Shown here piece by piece: positions 15,642 through 24,368 of a stretch of 64,000 nt of DNA. This stretch comes from Nocardioides carbamazepini. Lineage in GTDB: Bacteria; Actinomycetota; Actinomycetes; Propionibacteriales; Nocardioidaceae. A program made the translations under genes and the position numbers. The DNA lies in assembly GCF_024614185.1 (NCBI RefSeq), contig NZ_JAHTLF010000016.1:1178001-1242000 (forward strand). Direction: 5' to 3'. Position 1 is the stretch's first letter; each line of letters opens with the position of its first letter. The notes under the pieces are model-generated. The model saw only the letters and a list, made by a program, of their open reading frames with translations. It ran no database searches and was not told the DNA's origin.

Positions 15642-16495
15642 TCCCCGCAGCCTTCGAGTACGTCGCCCCGGCCTCGGTCGAGGAGGCGCTGGCGGCGCTC
15701 GCCGAGCACGGCGACGACGCCAAGATCATCGCTGGTGGCCAGAGCCTCCTCCCGGTGCTCCGGATGCGCCTGAACGCTCCGGAGTGGGTGATCGACCTCG
15801 GTCGGATCGCGTCGCTGCGCGGCGTGCGCGACGGGGGAGACCATCTCGCGATCGGCGCGATGACCACGCACCACGACGTCGGCCAGGACCCGATGGTCCA
15901 CGAGCACGCGCTGCTGATCAGCAAGGCGATCACCCACCTCGCCGACGCGCAGGTGCGCCACCGCGGCACCTTCGGTGGTGCGCTCGCCCATGCCGATCCC
16001 GCCGGTGACCTGGGTGCGCCGGCGCTGGCCCTCGACGCGACCTTCGTCGTCCAGGGGCCCGGCGGCACCCGCGAGATCCCGGCCGCCGACTTCTTCGTCG
16101 ACCTCTTCGAGACCGCCATCTCCGACGACGAGATCCTCACCGAGGTGCGGGTCCCGAAGTACGACGGCTGGGGGGCGGCGTACGAGAAGTTCGTCCGCAT
16201 CGCCCACCAGTGGCCGATCGTGGCGGTGGCGGCGACCGTACGGCTCGAGGGGGACACGATCGCCGAGGCGCGCATCGGCCTGACCAACATGGGCTCGACG
16301 CCGGTGCGGGCCAGGGCCACGGAGCAGATGCTGGCCGGGCAGCCGGCGACGGAGGAGGGAGTGGCCGCCGCCGCGGCGCTGGCCGCCGACGGCACCACGC
16401 CGCCGAGCGACCTCAACGGCGACGCCGACTACCGCCGGCACCTCGCCACGGTGCTGACCCGGAGGGCCGTGCTCGCGGCCGCGGGGAGGGGCTGA
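15638..16495 (+). CDS. coxM: Molybdenum hydroxylase FAD subunit (CoxM-like)
   Basis: A 285-residue medium subunit of the FAD-binding PCMH type: AKIIAGGQSLLPVLRMRL is the FAD pyrophosphate loop, and RHRGTFGGALAHADPAGDL the second FAD contact region. A CO dehydrogenase flavoprotein C-terminal domain follows. Electrons from CoxS leave through this FAD. The start is GTG at 15638, which overlaps the coxL stop (GTGA) and has GAAGGAG just upstream, showing translational coupling. Confidence 0.92.
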   Translation: MIPAAFEYVAPASVEEALAALAEHGDDAKIIAGGQSLLPVLRMRLNAPEWVIDLGRIASLRGVRDGGDHLAIGAMTTHHDVGQDPMVHEHALLISKAITHLADAQVRHRGTFGGALAHADPAGDLGAPALALDATFVVQGPGGTREIPAADFFVDLFETAISDDEILTEVRVPKYDGWGAAYEKFVRIAHQWPIVAVAATVRLEGDTIAEARIGLTNMGSTPVRARATEQMLAGQPATEEGVAAAAALAADGTTPPSDLNGDADYRRHLATVLTRRAVLAAAGRG

Positions 16496-16497
16496 CC

Positions 16498-17235
16498 TTG
16501 GACCTCAGCCACTCCTTCACCGTCCCCACGTCGCTCGACGCGACCTGGGCGCACTTCCAGGACATCGGCGGCCTCGCCGAGTGCTTCCCGGGCGCCCAGG
16601 TCACGGCCGTCGGCGAGGACGACGACGGCGCGCCGACCTTCGAGGGGACCTGCAAGGTCAAGCTCGGCCCGATCGCGCTCGTCTACGCCGGCTCCGGCAA
16701 GTTCGTCGAGCGCGACGAGGCCGCGCACCGCTTCGTCGTCGACGCGAAGGGTCGTGACAAGCGGGGCAACGGAACGGCGGGCGCCAAGGTCACCGTGACC
16801 ATGGCGGCCGCGGGCTCCGGCGACACCCCTGGTGCTGCCACGCAGGTGGACGTGGTCACCGATCTCGCGATCACCGGCAAGCCCGCCCAGTTCGGCCGTG
16901 GGGTGATGCAGGACGTCTCCGACAAGCTGCTCGGGCAGTTCGTGTCCTGCCTCGAGCAGCGGCTCGCCGGCGAGCCGGAACCGTCCGACCAGGACGCCGG
17001 GCCGGCGTCGCAGCCGACCGGGGCTGCTGCGGTGGGAGCGCCGTCCGGGGATCCGGACGCCGGACCGGCCTCGGCACCGCCGTCACTCGCCCCGTCACCC
17101 GCCCCGGCGGACGACGCGCTCGATCTCGGCTCGGCCGTGCTGCCCGTGCTGGTCAAGAGCTACGGCAAGCAGATCGGCGCCGTGCTCGGCGTCCTCCTCG
17201 CGATCGCGCTGCTGCGCCGCAGGCGCCGCCGCTGA
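16498..17235 (+). CDS. coxG: CoxG-like SRPBCC protein with C-terminal membrane anchor
   Basis: A 245-residue protein. Residues 1-150 are an SRPBCC/CoxG domain (SHSFTVPTSLDATWAHFQDI, AECFPGAQVTAV, CKVKLGPIALVYAGSGKF). Then comes a Pro/Ala/Ser-rich linker, and the C-terminus is a single hydrophobic helix (IGAVLGVLLAIALL) ending in six arginines. In Oligotropha, CoxG recruits CO dehydrogenase to the membrane; the helix fits that role. The start is TTG at 16498 with GGGGAGGGG eight bases upstream, two bases after the coxM stop. No coxDEF maturation genes follow. Confidence 0.85.
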   Translation: MDLSHSFTVPTSLDATWAHFQDIGGLAECFPGAQVTAVGEDDDGAPTFEGTCKVKLGPIALVYAGSGKFVERDEAAHRFVVDAKGRDKRGNGTAGAKVTVTMAAAGSGDTPGAATQVDVVTDLAITGKPAQFGRGVMQDVSDKLLGQFVSCLEQRLAGEPEPSDQDAGPASQPTGAAAVGAPSGDPDAGPASAPPSLAPSPAPADDALDLGSAVLPVLVKSYGKQIGAVLGVLLAIALLRRRRRR

Positions 17236-17241
17236 GGCCCG

Positions 17242-17964
17242 TCACCAGGCGTCGGGCCGGGTGTAGTCGTCGTCCTGATACAGATCCTGGTCCTCGTGGC
17301 GCTGCTCCAGGCCACGGTCGTTCTGCTCGTCGAGCCGGTCGCGGCGCGGGTCGGACTCACCCGGGTCCTCCGGCGAGGGCTGCTGCTCGGGCTGCTCCTC
17401 CGGCTGCTCGGGCGGAGGCTGGTTCTGGGCCAGCTTCTCGCGCAGCCGCTTGTCCACCGCGGCGGCGTCGGCGCTCTGGTCCGCGCCGCGACCGGAGTCG
17501 GTCGGGCACGTCCCGGCGGCCAGGGCGTCGATGCCGGCCTGGAAGGACGCCCGGGCGTCGTCGGCCGCCCCGGACGCCAGGGCCGCGTCGCCGACGGCTT
17601 CGTGGGCGAGGGCGAGGTTGATCCGGACGGTGCACTCCTCGCGGCGCGGGACGTCGTCGAGGGCCGCCTCATACGACGCGATGGCGTCGTCGTACCGCTC
17701 CTGGGCGTGGTCGGCGGTGCCGGCGTCGAAGGCGGCGACCCAGGACTCGAACCAGTTCAGTCTCCGGGTGCCGGCGAAGTCCGCGGCCGCGGCGTCGTAG
17801 TCGCCGCGGTCGAAGGCATCGCGACCGGACGCGTTCGCCTGGAGCATCAGGGTCACCTTGAGGGCGTACGCCGCCAGCAGCAGCGCGGGCAGCAGGCCGG
17901 CCAGGAGGAGCACCCGCCGCAGCCGGCGGCGGGGGTGGGCGGGCCGGTCGGGACGGACGTTCAT
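17242..17964 (-). CDS. TPR membrane protein, BatC-like, end of Bat-like operon
   Basis: A 240-residue protein. A basic N-terminus and one hydrophobic helix (VLLLAGLLPALLLAAYAL) anchor it. Then come about three TPR-like units (GRDAFDRGDYDAAAADF, ERYDDAIASYEAALDDV, DDARASFQAGIDALAAG). The last 60 residues are a very acidic, Gln/Pro/Glu-rich disordered tail. The start ATG at 17964 overlaps the upstream VWA gene stop. Last gene of a minus-strand operon MoxR-DUF58-membrane protein-VWA-VWA-TPR, the Bat arrangement. The exact function in actinobacteria is not established. Confidence 0.75.
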   Translation of the reverse strand: MNVRPDRPAHPRRRLRRVLLLAGLLPALLLAAYALKVTLMLQANASGRDAFDRGDYDAAAADFAGTRRLNWFESWVAAFDAGTADHAQERYDDAIASYEAALDDVPRREECTVRINLALAHEAVGDAALASGAADDARASFQAGIDALAAGTCPTDSGRGADQSADAAAVDKRLREKLAQNQPPPEQPEEQPEQQPSPEDPGESDPRRDRLDEQNDRGLEQRHEDQDLYQDDDYTRPDAW

Positions 17965-18938
17965 CGCAGCGCCTCCGACGGATGCTCGTGGCGGGACCGG
18001 CCGGGCGGCCCGGCGGCGCGGGTGGGTGTCAGCGCGTGCCGGGAGGACCACACGGCCCGCCAGCCGGCGTGCAGCTCGAGGAGCAGCAGTCCCAGCAGCA
18101 GGACGGCGGCCAGCCAGGTCAGGTCGTGCTTGGCCGGGCGCTGGTGTCCGCCCGCGCCGTCCGAGTACGTCGCCCGGAACGACTCCGCGACCTTCTCGAG
18201 GCCACCGGGCCCGGTGCGGTGCTCGAACGGGACGCCGAGCTCGTCGGCGATGCCCGCCAGGTTGTCGAGGTCGGCCCGGGACACGGCGGTGTCACCGGTC
18301 TCGGGGTCCTGGACGTAGCCGAGCGAGCCGTCCAGCTCGTCGTCCTGCGGCATCGGGGCGCCCTCGGCCGTGCCGTAGCCGAGCACGACGCCGCCGGCAG
18401 TCAGGCCGTCGAGGTCGGCGTACGTCTCGTCGTCGCCCTCGCTCGTGGTGTCCTCGCCGTCGCCGACGTAGACCAGGATCCGGCGCCGCTCCGGCGCCTG
18501 CTCCGCCGCCCGCTCCAGCATCTGCTCCAGCTCCGGCACCGGGCGGTCGGCGCGGGAGCCGACGCCGTCCTTGGGACCCTCGAGGTAGAGCGTCTCGACG
18601 GCGGCGTCGAAGGCGGCGCTGTCGGAGGTGAGGGGCAGGACGACCCGCGCGTCGGTGCCGAAGGCGAGCATCCCGAACCGGGCGCCGGGCAGGGCCTCGG
18701 CGAGTGCGGTCAGGTCGGCCCGCGCGCCGGTGATCCGGGGCTCGTGCCCTGAGCTGCCGGGGTGGTCCAGCGCCGCCATCGACCGGGTCCGGTCGATGAC
18801 GACGACCACGTCGACGTCCGCGAGCTGGGTGGGGGCCTCGGCGCGGCCGAAGCCGGGCCGGAGCAGGATGACCACGAACAGCAGCACGATCCCGACCCGG
18901 CGGGCCAGGACGAGGGCGGTCGCGGTGGCGGGCCTCAT
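17961..18938 (-). CDS. VWA-domain membrane protein (Bat-like)
   Basis: A 325-residue protein. An N-terminal hydrophobic helix (RVGIVLLFVVILLRPGF) is followed by a von Willebrand A domain with VDVVVVIDRTRSMAALD; its metal site reads D-x-T-x-S, a Thr variant of DxSxS. ILVYVGDGEDTTSEG is a later strand and loop of the same domain. A C-terminal helix (WLAAVLLLGLLLLELHAGW) closes it, so the VWA domain is probably outside the membrane. ATG at 18938 overlaps the stop of the preceding VWA gene, indicating coupled translation and a paired function. Confidence 0.85.
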   Translation of the reverse strand: MRPATATALVLARRVGIVLLFVVILLRPGFGRAEAPTQLADVDVVVVIDRTRSMAALDHPGSSGHEPRITGARADLTALAEALPGARFGMLAFGTDARVVLPLTSDSAAFDAAVETLYLEGPKDGVGSRADRPVPELEQMLERAAEQAPERRRILVYVGDGEDTTSEGDDETYADLDGLTAGGVVLGYGTAEGAPMPQDDELDGSLGYVQDPETGDTAVSRADLDNLAGIADELGVPFEHRTGPGGLEKVAESFRATYSDGAGGHQRPAKHDLTWLAAVLLLGLLLLELHAGWRAVWSSRHALTPTRAAGPPGRSRHEHPSEALR

Positions 18939-19981
18939 CACAGGCTCTCCTGGCGGCGGTCGCGCACGACGAGCACGCCCTGCGCCGCCCACAGCAGCGC
19001 CATCCCGACCAGCCCGACCCCGAGCAGCCAGGTCCCGAGCCGCGGCCGGTCGAGGACCTGCACCAGCGGCGGCCGCTTGATCGGCTTCGCGTCCAGGTCG
19101 GCGATCGCGTCGATCACGGCGCGGGTGCTGCCGTCCTCGCCGAGCAGCGAGAAGGTGCCCCCGGTGGCACCGACCGCGGCCTCGAACTCCTGCACGGCGG
19201 CAGGTCGCTCCGCCGTCTTGGGTGCGGCGATGCCGTGCACGACCACCTTCTCCTCGCGGGCGTAGTCGGCGGCCTCCGGCACGCTGAAGATGCCCGTCCC
19301 GATCGGCTCGTTGTCGGAGGCGAGCACGATCGCGCGGCTGCGCTCCTCGTCGCGGTGGTCGAAGCGCTGCACGCAGGACGCCAGCCCGTCGCCCATCTGG
19401 GACTGGACGTCCCAGTCGAGCACGGTGCCGGCGGTGAAGATGGCGTAGTCGTCGCTGTAGACGTCACCGGACGCGAACGCCTTCTCGGCCGCACTCAGCT
19501 GCTCGATGACGTACTCGTAGTCGTCGGTCAGCGGGAACACCGAGATCGCCGCGCCGCTCCAGATGGTCAGTCCCACCCGCTCGCCGCGCAGGCCGGAGAT
19601 GATCGTGCGGAACTCCCGCAGGACGTGTGCGTCCACCTCCGCCATCGACCCGGACGCGTCCAGGCACAGCACGATGTCGCGGGTGCGGTCCTCCTGGGTC
19701 ATGGTCTGCCGCTGCTGCAGCCGGCCCGCCAGCACCACCGCACCCGAGCACGCCACCAGCGCCGCGACCGTGAGGCAGGTGCCGAGGACCACCTGGCGCC
19801 GCACGAGCGTGCGGTAGCGCGGCAGCGCCCGCAGCCGCGCCGCATGGGCGACGTACGCCGCGCCGGCGCGTGACGGCCGCCGCCACGGCCGCAGCCAGAG
19901 CACGAGGAGCACCAGCACGAGGGCGGCGAGGCCCAGCGCCAACCACGGCCACCGGAACGCGGTGCTGTCGCTGTCCCACAT
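18938..19981 (-). CDS. VWA-domain membrane protein (Bat-like), canonical MIDAS
   Basis: A 347-residue protein with two N-terminal hydrophobic helices (LALGLAALVLVLLVLWL; LTVAALVACSGAVVLAG), a VWA domain with the canonical metal site in DIVLCLDASGSMAEVD, and a C-terminal helix (WLLGVGLVGMALLWAAQG). It matches the BatA/BatB layout. ATG at 19981 overlaps the upstream stop, and its own stop overlaps the next VWA gene. In other bacteria MoxR chaperones act on such VWA proteins; the client here is unknown. Confidence 0.86.
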   Translation of the reverse strand: MWDSDSTAFRWPWLALGLAALVLVLLVLWLRPWRRPSRAGAAYVAHAARLRALPRYRTLVRRQVVLGTCLTVAALVACSGAVVLAGRLQQRQTMTQEDRTRDIVLCLDASGSMAEVDAHVLREFRTIISGLRGERVGLTIWSGAAISVFPLTDDYEYVIEQLSAAEKAFASGDVYSDDYAIFTAGTVLDWDVQSQMGDGLASCVQRFDHRDEERSRAIVLASDNEPIGTGIFSVPEAADYAREEKVVVHGIAAPKTAERPAAVQEFEAAVGATGGTFSLLGEDGSTRAVIDAIADLDAKPIKRPPLVQVLDRPRLGTWLLGVGLVGMALLWAAQGVLVVRDRRQESL

Positions 19982-20490
19982 CAGCCCGGGCTCCCGGGGA
20001 CGCTCCACGAGCCGACCAGGCCCCGCGCCTGCGCCACGGCCGCGTCGAACCGGTCGCGCGCGACGCCCTCGTCGGGCGCGAACTCCGGCGGGTAGACGAG
20101 CTCGAGCACCTCGACCAGGACCGCCGGTGCCCGGTCGCGGAAGTCGGCCAGTGCCATCGTCCGCGCGGGCAGCGTCGTCACCGTGGCGACGTAGTCGCGG
20201 ACCACCTCGCTCAGCTGCTGGTGGCCGTCGCGCGCCGCCAGGTCGCCCGTGCGCACCCGCTCGTCGATGCGGTCGATCCGGGTGAGGTGCTGCCGGCGTA
20301 CGTCGGGCAGGTCGGTGCGCTCGAGCGCGGGTGGCCGCGGCGGGCGGGTGAACCACCACGCGAGGAGGTAGTAGAGGATCAGCGCGCCGGCGAGCGCGGC
20401 CGCGATCCACAGCCACCGGTCGGCGTACCCGACGGGGCCGGAGAACTCCTCGGGCAGCTCCGCGAGCACGAGGTCAGCGACGGCGGGCAT
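19981..20490 (-). CDS. Single-pass membrane protein of Bat-like operon (DUF4381-like)
   Basis: A 169-residue protein: a short exterior N-terminus, one transmembrane helix (RWLWIAAALAGALILYYLLAWW), then a cytoplasmic helical domain (RQHLTRIDRIDERVRTGDLA, LSEVVRDYVATVT). Size and position between DUF58 and VWA genes fit the DUF4381-type subunit of Bat operons, though I am not certain of the family. The start at 20490 overlaps the DUF58 gene by 17 bases. Confidence 0.65.
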   Translation of the reverse strand: MPAVADLVLAELPEEFSGPVGYADRWLWIAAALAGALILYYLLAWWFTRPPRPPALERTDLPDVRRQHLTRIDRIDERVRTGDLAARDGHQQLSEVVRDYVATVTTLPARTMALADFRDRAPAVLVEVLELVYPPEFAPDEGVARDRFDAAVAQARGLVGSWSVPGSPG

Positions 20491-21382
20491 GACGGTGCCT
20501 CTCCAGCAGGCGGAAGATCGCGATGACGGCGCCGTCGAGATCGCGGACCTGCTCCTGGACGATGCCGAGCTGGTCGAGCCGGCGGCGCATGTGCTGCGCC
20601 TCGTCGGCGACGAGCGTGGCGAGCTCCCGGTGCAGCCGCGCGTCGCGGCGCAGCCAGGGCGGCACCTCCACGCCGGCGTCGACGTCGAGCAGACGTCGCC
20701 CGGCCATCACGGGCGTGGTGGGGTCGAGGTCGCCGAGCGTCAGGATGAGCACCTCGTGCTGGGCGGTGAGCCGGCGCAGCAGCATCGCCTGCTCCTCCGT
20801 GACGGCCGGCTCGTCGGTGACCACGAGCAGGATCGTCCGGCGCCGGACGGTCCGCACGACGTGACGCAGCAGGGCGGTGAGGTCACCCGGCGGTCCCTCG
20901 GGCGTGATCGCCTCGTGCACGGTGCCGAGCAGTCGCTCGAGGTGGAGCTCGCCGCTGCCCGGCCGGGACACGTGCTGACGGTCCGCGTCGCCGTGGACGA
21001 GGCCGACCACGTCGCCGTGCTGGACGGCGAGGTAGCCCGTGACACCGGCGACGAAGACCGCCAGCTCGCGCTTCGAGGTCGGAGCGGCGCTGTCGGCGCC
21101 GAGACCCGCGAGCGCGGCCATGCTGCGGCCGGTCGACACACAGAGCAGCACGGTGTGCTTGCGCTCGGCGACGTACCGCTTGACGAGCAGCTGGCGGCTG
21201 CGGGCCGAGGCCTTCCAGTCGATGTCCTTCACGTCGTCGCCGCGGACGTACTCGCGCAGGTCGTTGAAGTCGATGCCCCGCCCGGCGTGGATGGCGGCGT
21301 ACTCGCCCTCGAGCAGCCCGCGCACCTTGCGGTGGGCGTGGATGGAGAGCCGTGACTTGATCCGGGTCAGGTGCGCGGTCAT
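20474..21382 (-). CDS. DUF58 domain protein
   Basis: A 302-residue protein with the DUF58 signature region GRGIDFNDLREYVRGDDVKD followed by IDWKASARSRQLLVKRY. A VWA-like fold follows (HTVLLCVSTGRSMAALAG and ILLVVTDEPAVTEEQ); the first strand has CVSTGRS where a VWA metal site would be DxSxS, so metal binding is doubtful. It is the usual partner of MoxR ATPases and lies eight bases after the MoxR stop. Probable regulatory or assembly role with the VWA proteins at the membrane. Confidence 0.87.
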   Translation of the reverse strand: MTAHLTRIKSRLSIHAHRKVRGLLEGEYAAIHAGRGIDFNDLREYVRGDDVKDIDWKASARSRQLLVKRYVAERKHTVLLCVSTGRSMAALAGLGADSAAPTSKRELAVFVAGVTGYLAVQHGDVVGLVHGDADRQHVSRPGSGELHLERLLGTVHEAITPEGPPGDLTALLRHVVRTVRRRTILLVVTDEPAVTEEQAMLLRRLTAQHEVLILTLGDLDPTTPVMAGRRLLDVDAGVEVPPWLRRDARLHRELATLVADEAQHMRRRLDQLGIVQEQVRDLDGAVIAIFRLLERHRHARRR

Positions 21383-21389
21383 GCGCGGC

Positions 21390-22448
21390 TCACGGGGTCG
21401 GGACCGCCCGGAAGACGGCGTCGATCACCGTCTCGGGACGGACCCGGTCGGCGAGCGCCTCGAAGCTGAGGTGGAGCCGGTGGCGCAGCACGCTGTGCCG
21501 CAGCTCGCGGACGTCCTCGGGGATGACGTAGTGGCGGCCCTGGACCACCGCCATCGCGCGGGCGGCCTGGAAGAACGCTATCGAACCGCGCGGGCTGGCG
21601 CCGATCTCGACGTAATTGCCGAGCTCGGGACCGAGCAGCCCGGTCACGTCGCGCGTGGCCCGTACCAGTGCCGTGATGTAGCGGCGGATCGCCGGGTCGA
21701 CGTACACGCGGCGGACGAGGTCCTGCAGGTCGGCGACCTCCTGGGGGGTGACGACCGCGATGACGTCGGTCATGTGCTGGCCGAGGATGCCGTCGTCGAT
21801 CCGGTCGAGGACGGTCAGCTCGTCGTCCTCGGTGGGGTAGTCGACGATCTCCTTGAGCAGGAAGCGGTCCATCTGCGCGTGGGGGAGGACGTAGGTGCCC
21901 TCCTCCTCGATCGGGTTCTGGGTGGCCAGCACCATGAACGGGTCGGGCAGCGGGTGGATCGTGCCGGCGATCGACGTCTGCCGCTCCTGCATCGACTCCA
22001 GCAGCGCCGACTGGGTCTTGGCGCTGGCCCGGTTGATCTCGTCGAGGAGCACGAAGTTGGCGTGCACCGGCCCCAGCTGGGTCTCGAACTCGTGCCGGCG
22101 CGGGTCGTAGACCTGGGTGCCGATGATGTCGCTGGGCAGCAGGTCGGGCGTGCACTGGATGCGGGCGAACCGGGCGCTGACCGCCTGGGCGAGGGTCGAC
22201 GCGGCCAGGGTCTTCGCCAGGCCGGGGACGCTCTCGAGGAGGATGTGGCCCTCGGAGAGCAGGGTGACCAGCAGCGCCGTGCGGATCCGGTGCTGGCCGA
22301 CGACCCGGCTCGAGAACGCGTCGGACACCCTGCCGATCGCCTCGGTGGCGTGCGTCAGCTCCGCCGCCGACAAGGGCGCCCCCGGGCCGGCGGGGGTGCG
22401 CCGGGTGGGCGCGGCGGGGAGCGCCTGCGACTCGTTGACCTGCGTCAT
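21390..22448 (-). CDS. MoxR-family AAA+ ATPase
   Basis: A 352-residue AAA+ chaperone-like ATPase. The Walker A region is HILLESVPGLAKTLAAS, Walker B FVLLDEINRASAKTQSALLE, followed by ATQNPIEEEGTYVLPHAQMD (sensor 1) and GASPRGSIAFFQAARAMAV (sensor 2). First gene of the Bat-like operon. ATG at 22448 is preferred over an in-frame TTG nine bases upstream, which has no better signal. It is predicted to remodel or insert metal into the VWA partners encoded downstream. Cytoplasmic. Confidence 0.92.
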   Translation of the reverse strand: MTQVNESQALPAAPTRRTPAGPGAPLSAAELTHATEAIGRVSDAFSSRVVGQHRIRTALLVTLLSEGHILLESVPGLAKTLAASTLAQAVSARFARIQCTPDLLPSDIIGTQVYDPRRHEFETQLGPVHANFVLLDEINRASAKTQSALLESMQERQTSIAGTIHPLPDPFMVLATQNPIEEEGTYVLPHAQMDRFLLKEIVDYPTEDDELTVLDRIDDGILGQHMTDVIAVVTPQEVADLQDLVRRVYVDPAIRRYITALVRATRDVTGLLGPELGNYVEIGASPRGSIAFFQAARAMAVVQGRHYVIPEDVRELRHSVLRHRLHLSFEALADRVRPETVIDAVFRAVPTP

Positions 22449-22496
22449 GCGGCCCAACCTACCCAGCGGGCGTAGGTGTCACCCCTCGGCGCAGGC

Positions 22497-23303
22497 TCAG
22501 GCCAGCAGCCGGCCGCGGAGCGCGTCGTCGCGGCGGAGCCGGGCCAGGTCGCGCTCGCGGCGCTCGGCGACCACGGCCATGAGCACCAGCTCCGGTGGGG
22601 CGCCGGCCGGCGGGGGCGGCGCGACGTGGGGGAGCACGTCGGCGAGCAGCGCGCGGCCCACCCGGTCCCGGGACGCGGGATCGAGGGTGGCGAGCCGGCC
22701 GAGGAACTGGCGGACGGCCAGCGCTGTGCCGGTCGGCAGCGTGCCGAGGTCGGTACGCCGCGCCCACGAGGCGAGCTCGGGCGGCATGGGCGGCGGCTGG
22801 GGGAGCCGCAACGGCACCCGCTCACGGACCACATAGGTCCCGGCGGCGTAGTCGCCCAGCCGCTTGCCGCGGGTGCTCAACATGATCGAGAAGAAGGCGG
22901 GCGCGCCGGAGAACGCGTAGATCTCCACGAACCCGATCAGCGCCCGGACCAACGCGTGCTGGAAGCTGATCGGCCCGCCGTCGTCGCGGACGGCACGCAG
23001 GCCCAGGGCGAGCTTGCCCAGCGACCGGCCGCGGGTCAGCGTCTCCAGCGCCGTCGGCAGGACCAGGAAGGTCAGCACCATGGTCAGCACCGTCGCGGCG
23101 CCGAAGAGCGCGGCATCGGCGAACGGCGAGGCCGCCACGGTGAGCAGGATGAACAGCGCCACGAAGGTGAACAGCGTGACCAGCACGTCGATCAGGCCGC
23201 TCGCCATCCGCAGGCCCAGCGAGGCGGCCGGGAGGTCGAGCGCGACACCCTCGCCGGTGACGAGGTCGTCGGCGGTGACGGTGGCGAAGTCGGACGGGGG
23301 CAT
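22497..23303 (-). CDS. RDD-family membrane protein
   Basis: A 268-residue protein whose first half is an RDD domain: ASLGLRMASGLIDVLVTLFT holds the Arg and Asp of the motif, followed by three or four hydrophobic helices and GRSLGKLALGLRAVRDDGGP. The second half is a soluble Pro- and Arg-rich region with a helical domain. RDD proteins are poorly understood; some act in sodium or proton transport. Divergent from the SpoIIM-like gene with only 30 bases between, a pairing typical of actinobacteria. Confidence 0.85.
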   Translation of the reverse strand: MPPSDFATVTADDLVTGEGVALDLPAASLGLRMASGLIDVLVTLFTFVALFILLTVAASPFADAALFGAATVLTMVLTFLVLPTALETLTRGRSLGKLALGLRAVRDDGGPISFQHALVRALIGFVEIYAFSGAPAFFSIMLSTRGKRLGDYAAGTYVVRERVPLRLPQPPPMPPELASWARRTDLGTLPTGTALAVRQFLGRLATLDPASRDRVGRALLADVLPHVAPPPPAGAPPELVLMAVVAERRERDLARLRRDDALRGRLLA

Positions 23304-23333
23304 CGGCCGCAGCCTACGTCGTACCCTGTGCCC

Positions 23334-24338
23334 GTGCCGCGCATCGACCTCGACGCCTACGTGGCGGCCCACTCCCATGCCTGGGTCCGGCTGGACCAGC
23401 TGGTGCGCCAGCGGCGGCGTACGGGAGCCGAGGCCGACGAGCTGGTCGACCGCTACCAGCAGGTCGCGACGCACCTGTCCGTCGTACGGACCTCGGCGCC
23501 GGACGGCGAGCTCGTCGCCCACCTCTCGTCGCTGCTCGGCCGGGCCCGGATCGCGATGCTGGCGGCGCGGGTCCCGGGCTGGCGCGGACTGGCGGGCTTC
23601 TTCACCGAGCGGTTCCCGGCCGCGCTCTACGAGCTGCGCTGGTGGTGGCTCGGGTGCGTGGCCGGCAATGTCGTGGTGGTCGCGGTGATGATGATCTGGC
23701 TCGGTCAGCACCCGCAGGTGGAGCAGAGCCTGCTCTCCCCGCAGGAGGTCGACCAGCTGGTCAGCAACGACTTCGAGAGCTACTACAGCGAGAACGCGGC
23801 GGGTGCCTTCGCCACGCACGTGTGGATCAACAACGCGTGGGTGAGCGCGCTGTGCATCGCGCTCGGGATCCTCGGCCTGCCGGTGCTCTACCTGCTGTTC
23901 CAGAACGTCGCCAACCTCGCGATCGTCGGCTCGATCATGATGCGCCACGACCGCGGCGACCTGTTCTGGGGCCTGATCATCCCGCACGGCCTGCTCGAGC
24001 TCACCTGCGTCTTCGTCGCCGGCGGCGTGGGTCTGCGGCTGTTCTGGTCGTGGATCGAGCCCGGCCAGCTCTCCCGCGCCGGGTCGCTCGCGCGGGCCGG
24101 GCGGACGGCGGTCACGGTCGCCCTCGGCCTCGCGGTGTGTCTGTTCGTCAGCGGCATCATCGAGGCGTTCGTGACCCCGTCGCCGTTGCCCACCTGGGCG
24201 CGGATCGCGATCGGCATCCTCGCGGAGGTGGTGTTCCTGGCCTACGTCTTCGTGGTCGGGCGGGCCGCGGTCTCGCGTGGTGTGACCGGGGACGTGTCGG
24301 CCGCGCTGCTCGAGGACCGGGTCGCCACCCAGGCCTGA
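23334..24338 (+). CDS. Stage II sporulation protein M-like (SpoIIM/DUF95) membrane protein
   Basis: A 334-residue integral membrane protein. It has a soluble N-terminal helical region, then several transmembrane helices (LGCVAGNVVVVAVMMIWLG, ALCIALGILGLPVLYLLFQN, LTCVFVAGGVGLRLFWSW, ARIAIGILAEVVFLAYVFVV). The pattern AGAFATHVWINNAWVSALCI followed by FWGLIIPHGLLELTCVF is diagnostic of SpoIIM/DUF95 proteins. These occur widely in non-sporulating actinobacteria, so no sporulation role is implied. GTG at 23334 has TACCCT ending six bases upstream, so the mRNA is probably leaderless. Confidence 0.85.
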   Translation: MPRIDLDAYVAAHSHAWVRLDQLVRQRRRTGAEADELVDRYQQVATHLSVVRTSAPDGELVAHLSSLLGRARIAMLAARVPGWRGLAGFFTERFPAALYELRWWWLGCVAGNVVVVAVMMIWLGQHPQVEQSLLSPQEVDQLVSNDFESYYSENAAGAFATHVWINNAWVSALCIALGILGLPVLYLLFQNVANLAIVGSIMMRHDRGDLFWGLIIPHGLLELTCVFVAGGVGLRLFWSWIEPGQLSRAGSLARAGRTAVTVALGLAVCLFVSGIIEAFVTPSPLPTWARIAIGILAEVVFLAYVFVVGRAAVSRGVTGDVSAALLEDRVATQA

Positions 24339-24368
24339 CCCGACCGGCGCGCTCACTACGCTGGGACC

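Noticed and set aside
12657..22448. MoxR/DUF58/VWA genes as the coxD/E maturation genes of the cox operon
   Set aside because: They lie on the opposite strand, begin 5 kb away, include two membrane-anchored VWA proteins, a TPR protein and DUF58, and so match a Bat-like operon rather than coxDEF. The VWA proteins are not CoxE-like in layout.
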